64,000 nucleotides of DNA from an uncultured Bacilli bacterium (GTDB taxonomy: Bacteria > Bacillota_I > Bacilli_A > RFN20 > CAG-826). Below the pieces are notes generated by a model, which searched no databases, was not told the origin of the DNA, and saw only the letters and a program-made list of their open reading frames with translations. The DNA lies in assembly GCA_934140155.1 (NCBI GenBank), contig CAKPBC010000001.1:682001-746000 (forward strand). The letters are read 5' to 3'. A program made the position numbers and the translations under genes. Below, in pieces: positions 63,494 to 64,000 of this stretch. Position 1 is the first letter of the stretch. Each line of letters starts with the position of its first letter.

Positions 63494-63949
63494 ATGAAAT
63501 TAATTAAAGATCAAGGCGTAAGTTTTATTCTTAATGCATGTCTTGCATTATTAACACTTGTTTCGATTATTATTTATGCAGTTAACAAGTCACTTCCTTA
63601 TTTTACCGAAGCTAATGTTTCTGCTCAAATCATTTGGTTCTTGGTTTTAGCTTTATTGATTGTATTAGCTAATATTGCTGTAGGATTTACTCCTTTAAAA
63701 GATAATAAAATTGTCAAAATGGTATTTGACTTATTATCTATTGTTACTACATTCTTCTTAGTAGGAGCGGCAGTTTACTTCTTAAGCGATAGAGTGTACT
63801 ATTATGGTATTGCTTTATTCTCTGATCTTGAAGGCGGTAATCCTGTTGCTAGATCATCATGTATTGGCGCTATTGTGGGCACAGTATTCATGTTAGTATC
63901 TGGTGTAGTTTCAATTGTTACAAATTTTGTAAGTAAAGAAGCAAAATAG
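63494..63949 (+). CDS. Small four-TM membrane protein in the GH3 operon
   Basis: 151 residues with four membrane segments (about 10-30, 42-62, 74-98, 122-144). No family recognised. Thirteen bases after the GH3 gene with an AAGGAGGA site, so co-transcribed. May assist assembly or placement of the glycosidase. Confidence 0.75.
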   Translation: MKLIKDQGVSFILNACLALLTLVSIIIYAVNKSLPYFTEANVSAQIIWFLVLALLIVLANIAVGFTPLKDNKIVKMVFDLLSIVTTFFLVGAAVYFLSDRVYYYGIALFSDLEGGNPVARSSCIGAIVGTVFMLVSGVVSIVTNFVSKEAK

Positions 63950-63963
63950 TAAAAAGTATGTAT

Positions 63964-63999
63964 GGGGCTACTAGTATCAACTATTAGTAGTCCCTTTGT
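63964..63999 (+). terminator. Terminator of the GH3 operon
   Basis: GGGGCTACTAGTA pairs with TATTAGTAGTCCC around ATCAAC; the T-run begins at the window edge. Confidence 0.7.
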
Positions 64000-64000
64000 C

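Overview
The window is low-GC bacterial chromosome (A+T-rich, strong AGGAGG-type ribosome binding sites, dense operons) from a member of the Firmicutes/Bacilli side of the tree, probably an uncultured gut lineage near the RF39/Erysipelotrichia/Mollicutes area. The evidence is the gene set (SmpB, L13/S9, TruA with an ECF vitamin-transporter core, an Agr-like two-component system, ComEB-type dCMP deaminase) and the base composition. The code looks standard: tryptophan is TGG throughout, and two genes end in TGA, although TGA stops are rare. I see no tRNA, rRNA, IS element or prophage.

Layout. 2-10098 is the 3' part of a capsule/exopolysaccharide operon on the + strand: acyltransferase, UDP-sugar 2-epimerase, GT4 transferase, UDP-glucuronate 4-epimerase-like enzyme, UDP-sugar dehydrogenase, Wzx flippase, an FtsX-like membrane protein, a Wzy/ligase-type membrane protein and a TupA-like ATP-grasp protein. 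10137-12867 is a - strand polar amino-acid ABC transporter under a lysine riboswitch, so probably a lysine importer. 13022-18532 is an accessory locus with two copies of one promoter/leader: a giant YobI/KAP-like membrane NTPase, a uracil-DNA-glycosylase-like protein and a protein carrying a cytidine-deaminase zinc site. It is followed by an unclassified structured RNA and two AAA ATPases with C-terminal DUF234-like domains. 22501-23365 holds a 49-bp direct repeat and the wreck of another ATPase gene.

23532-32370 is mostly core: ComEB, EcfA1-EcfA2-EcfT, TruA, PHP phosphatase, YebC, a structured small RNA, L13-S9, an amidase and a PTS EIIC-like protein. 32574-38192 is accessory again: an AAA ATPase with a decayed partner, and two AAA_14-type ATPases around UppP. 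38309-42596 holds a hydrolase, a VanZ-type protein with inserted Ig domains, SmpB, and a FolT-like S component under a THF riboswitch with its own promoter.

43101-48048 is a striking cassette. Two convergent surface-protein genes have identical 315-bp inverted repeats at their 5' ends (promoter, leader and signal peptide) and near-identical inverted repeats at their 3' ends, with a tyrosine recombinase between them. This is the layout expected of an invertible surface-antigen switch. It is followed by an AAA-ATPase/TOPRIM-like pair, a third surface paralogue, and the ruins of an AbiE toxin-antitoxin operon. 52555-57920 has an Mrr-like protein, an ABC exporter, an ADP-ribosyltransferase-type toxin with an antitoxin-like partner, and a decayed copy of that partner. 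57986-59968 is an Agr-like two-component system whose regulator is split by an in-frame stop. 60306-63949 is a membrane-anchored, domain-swapped GH3 glycosidase and a small membrane protein.

The main themes are cell-surface variation (capsule, invertible surface proteins, Ig/VanZ protein) and a high density of defence or toxin-antitoxin modules at different stages of decay. The best candidates for undescribed biology are the NTPase/UDG/deaminase locus and the invertible surface-protein cassette.
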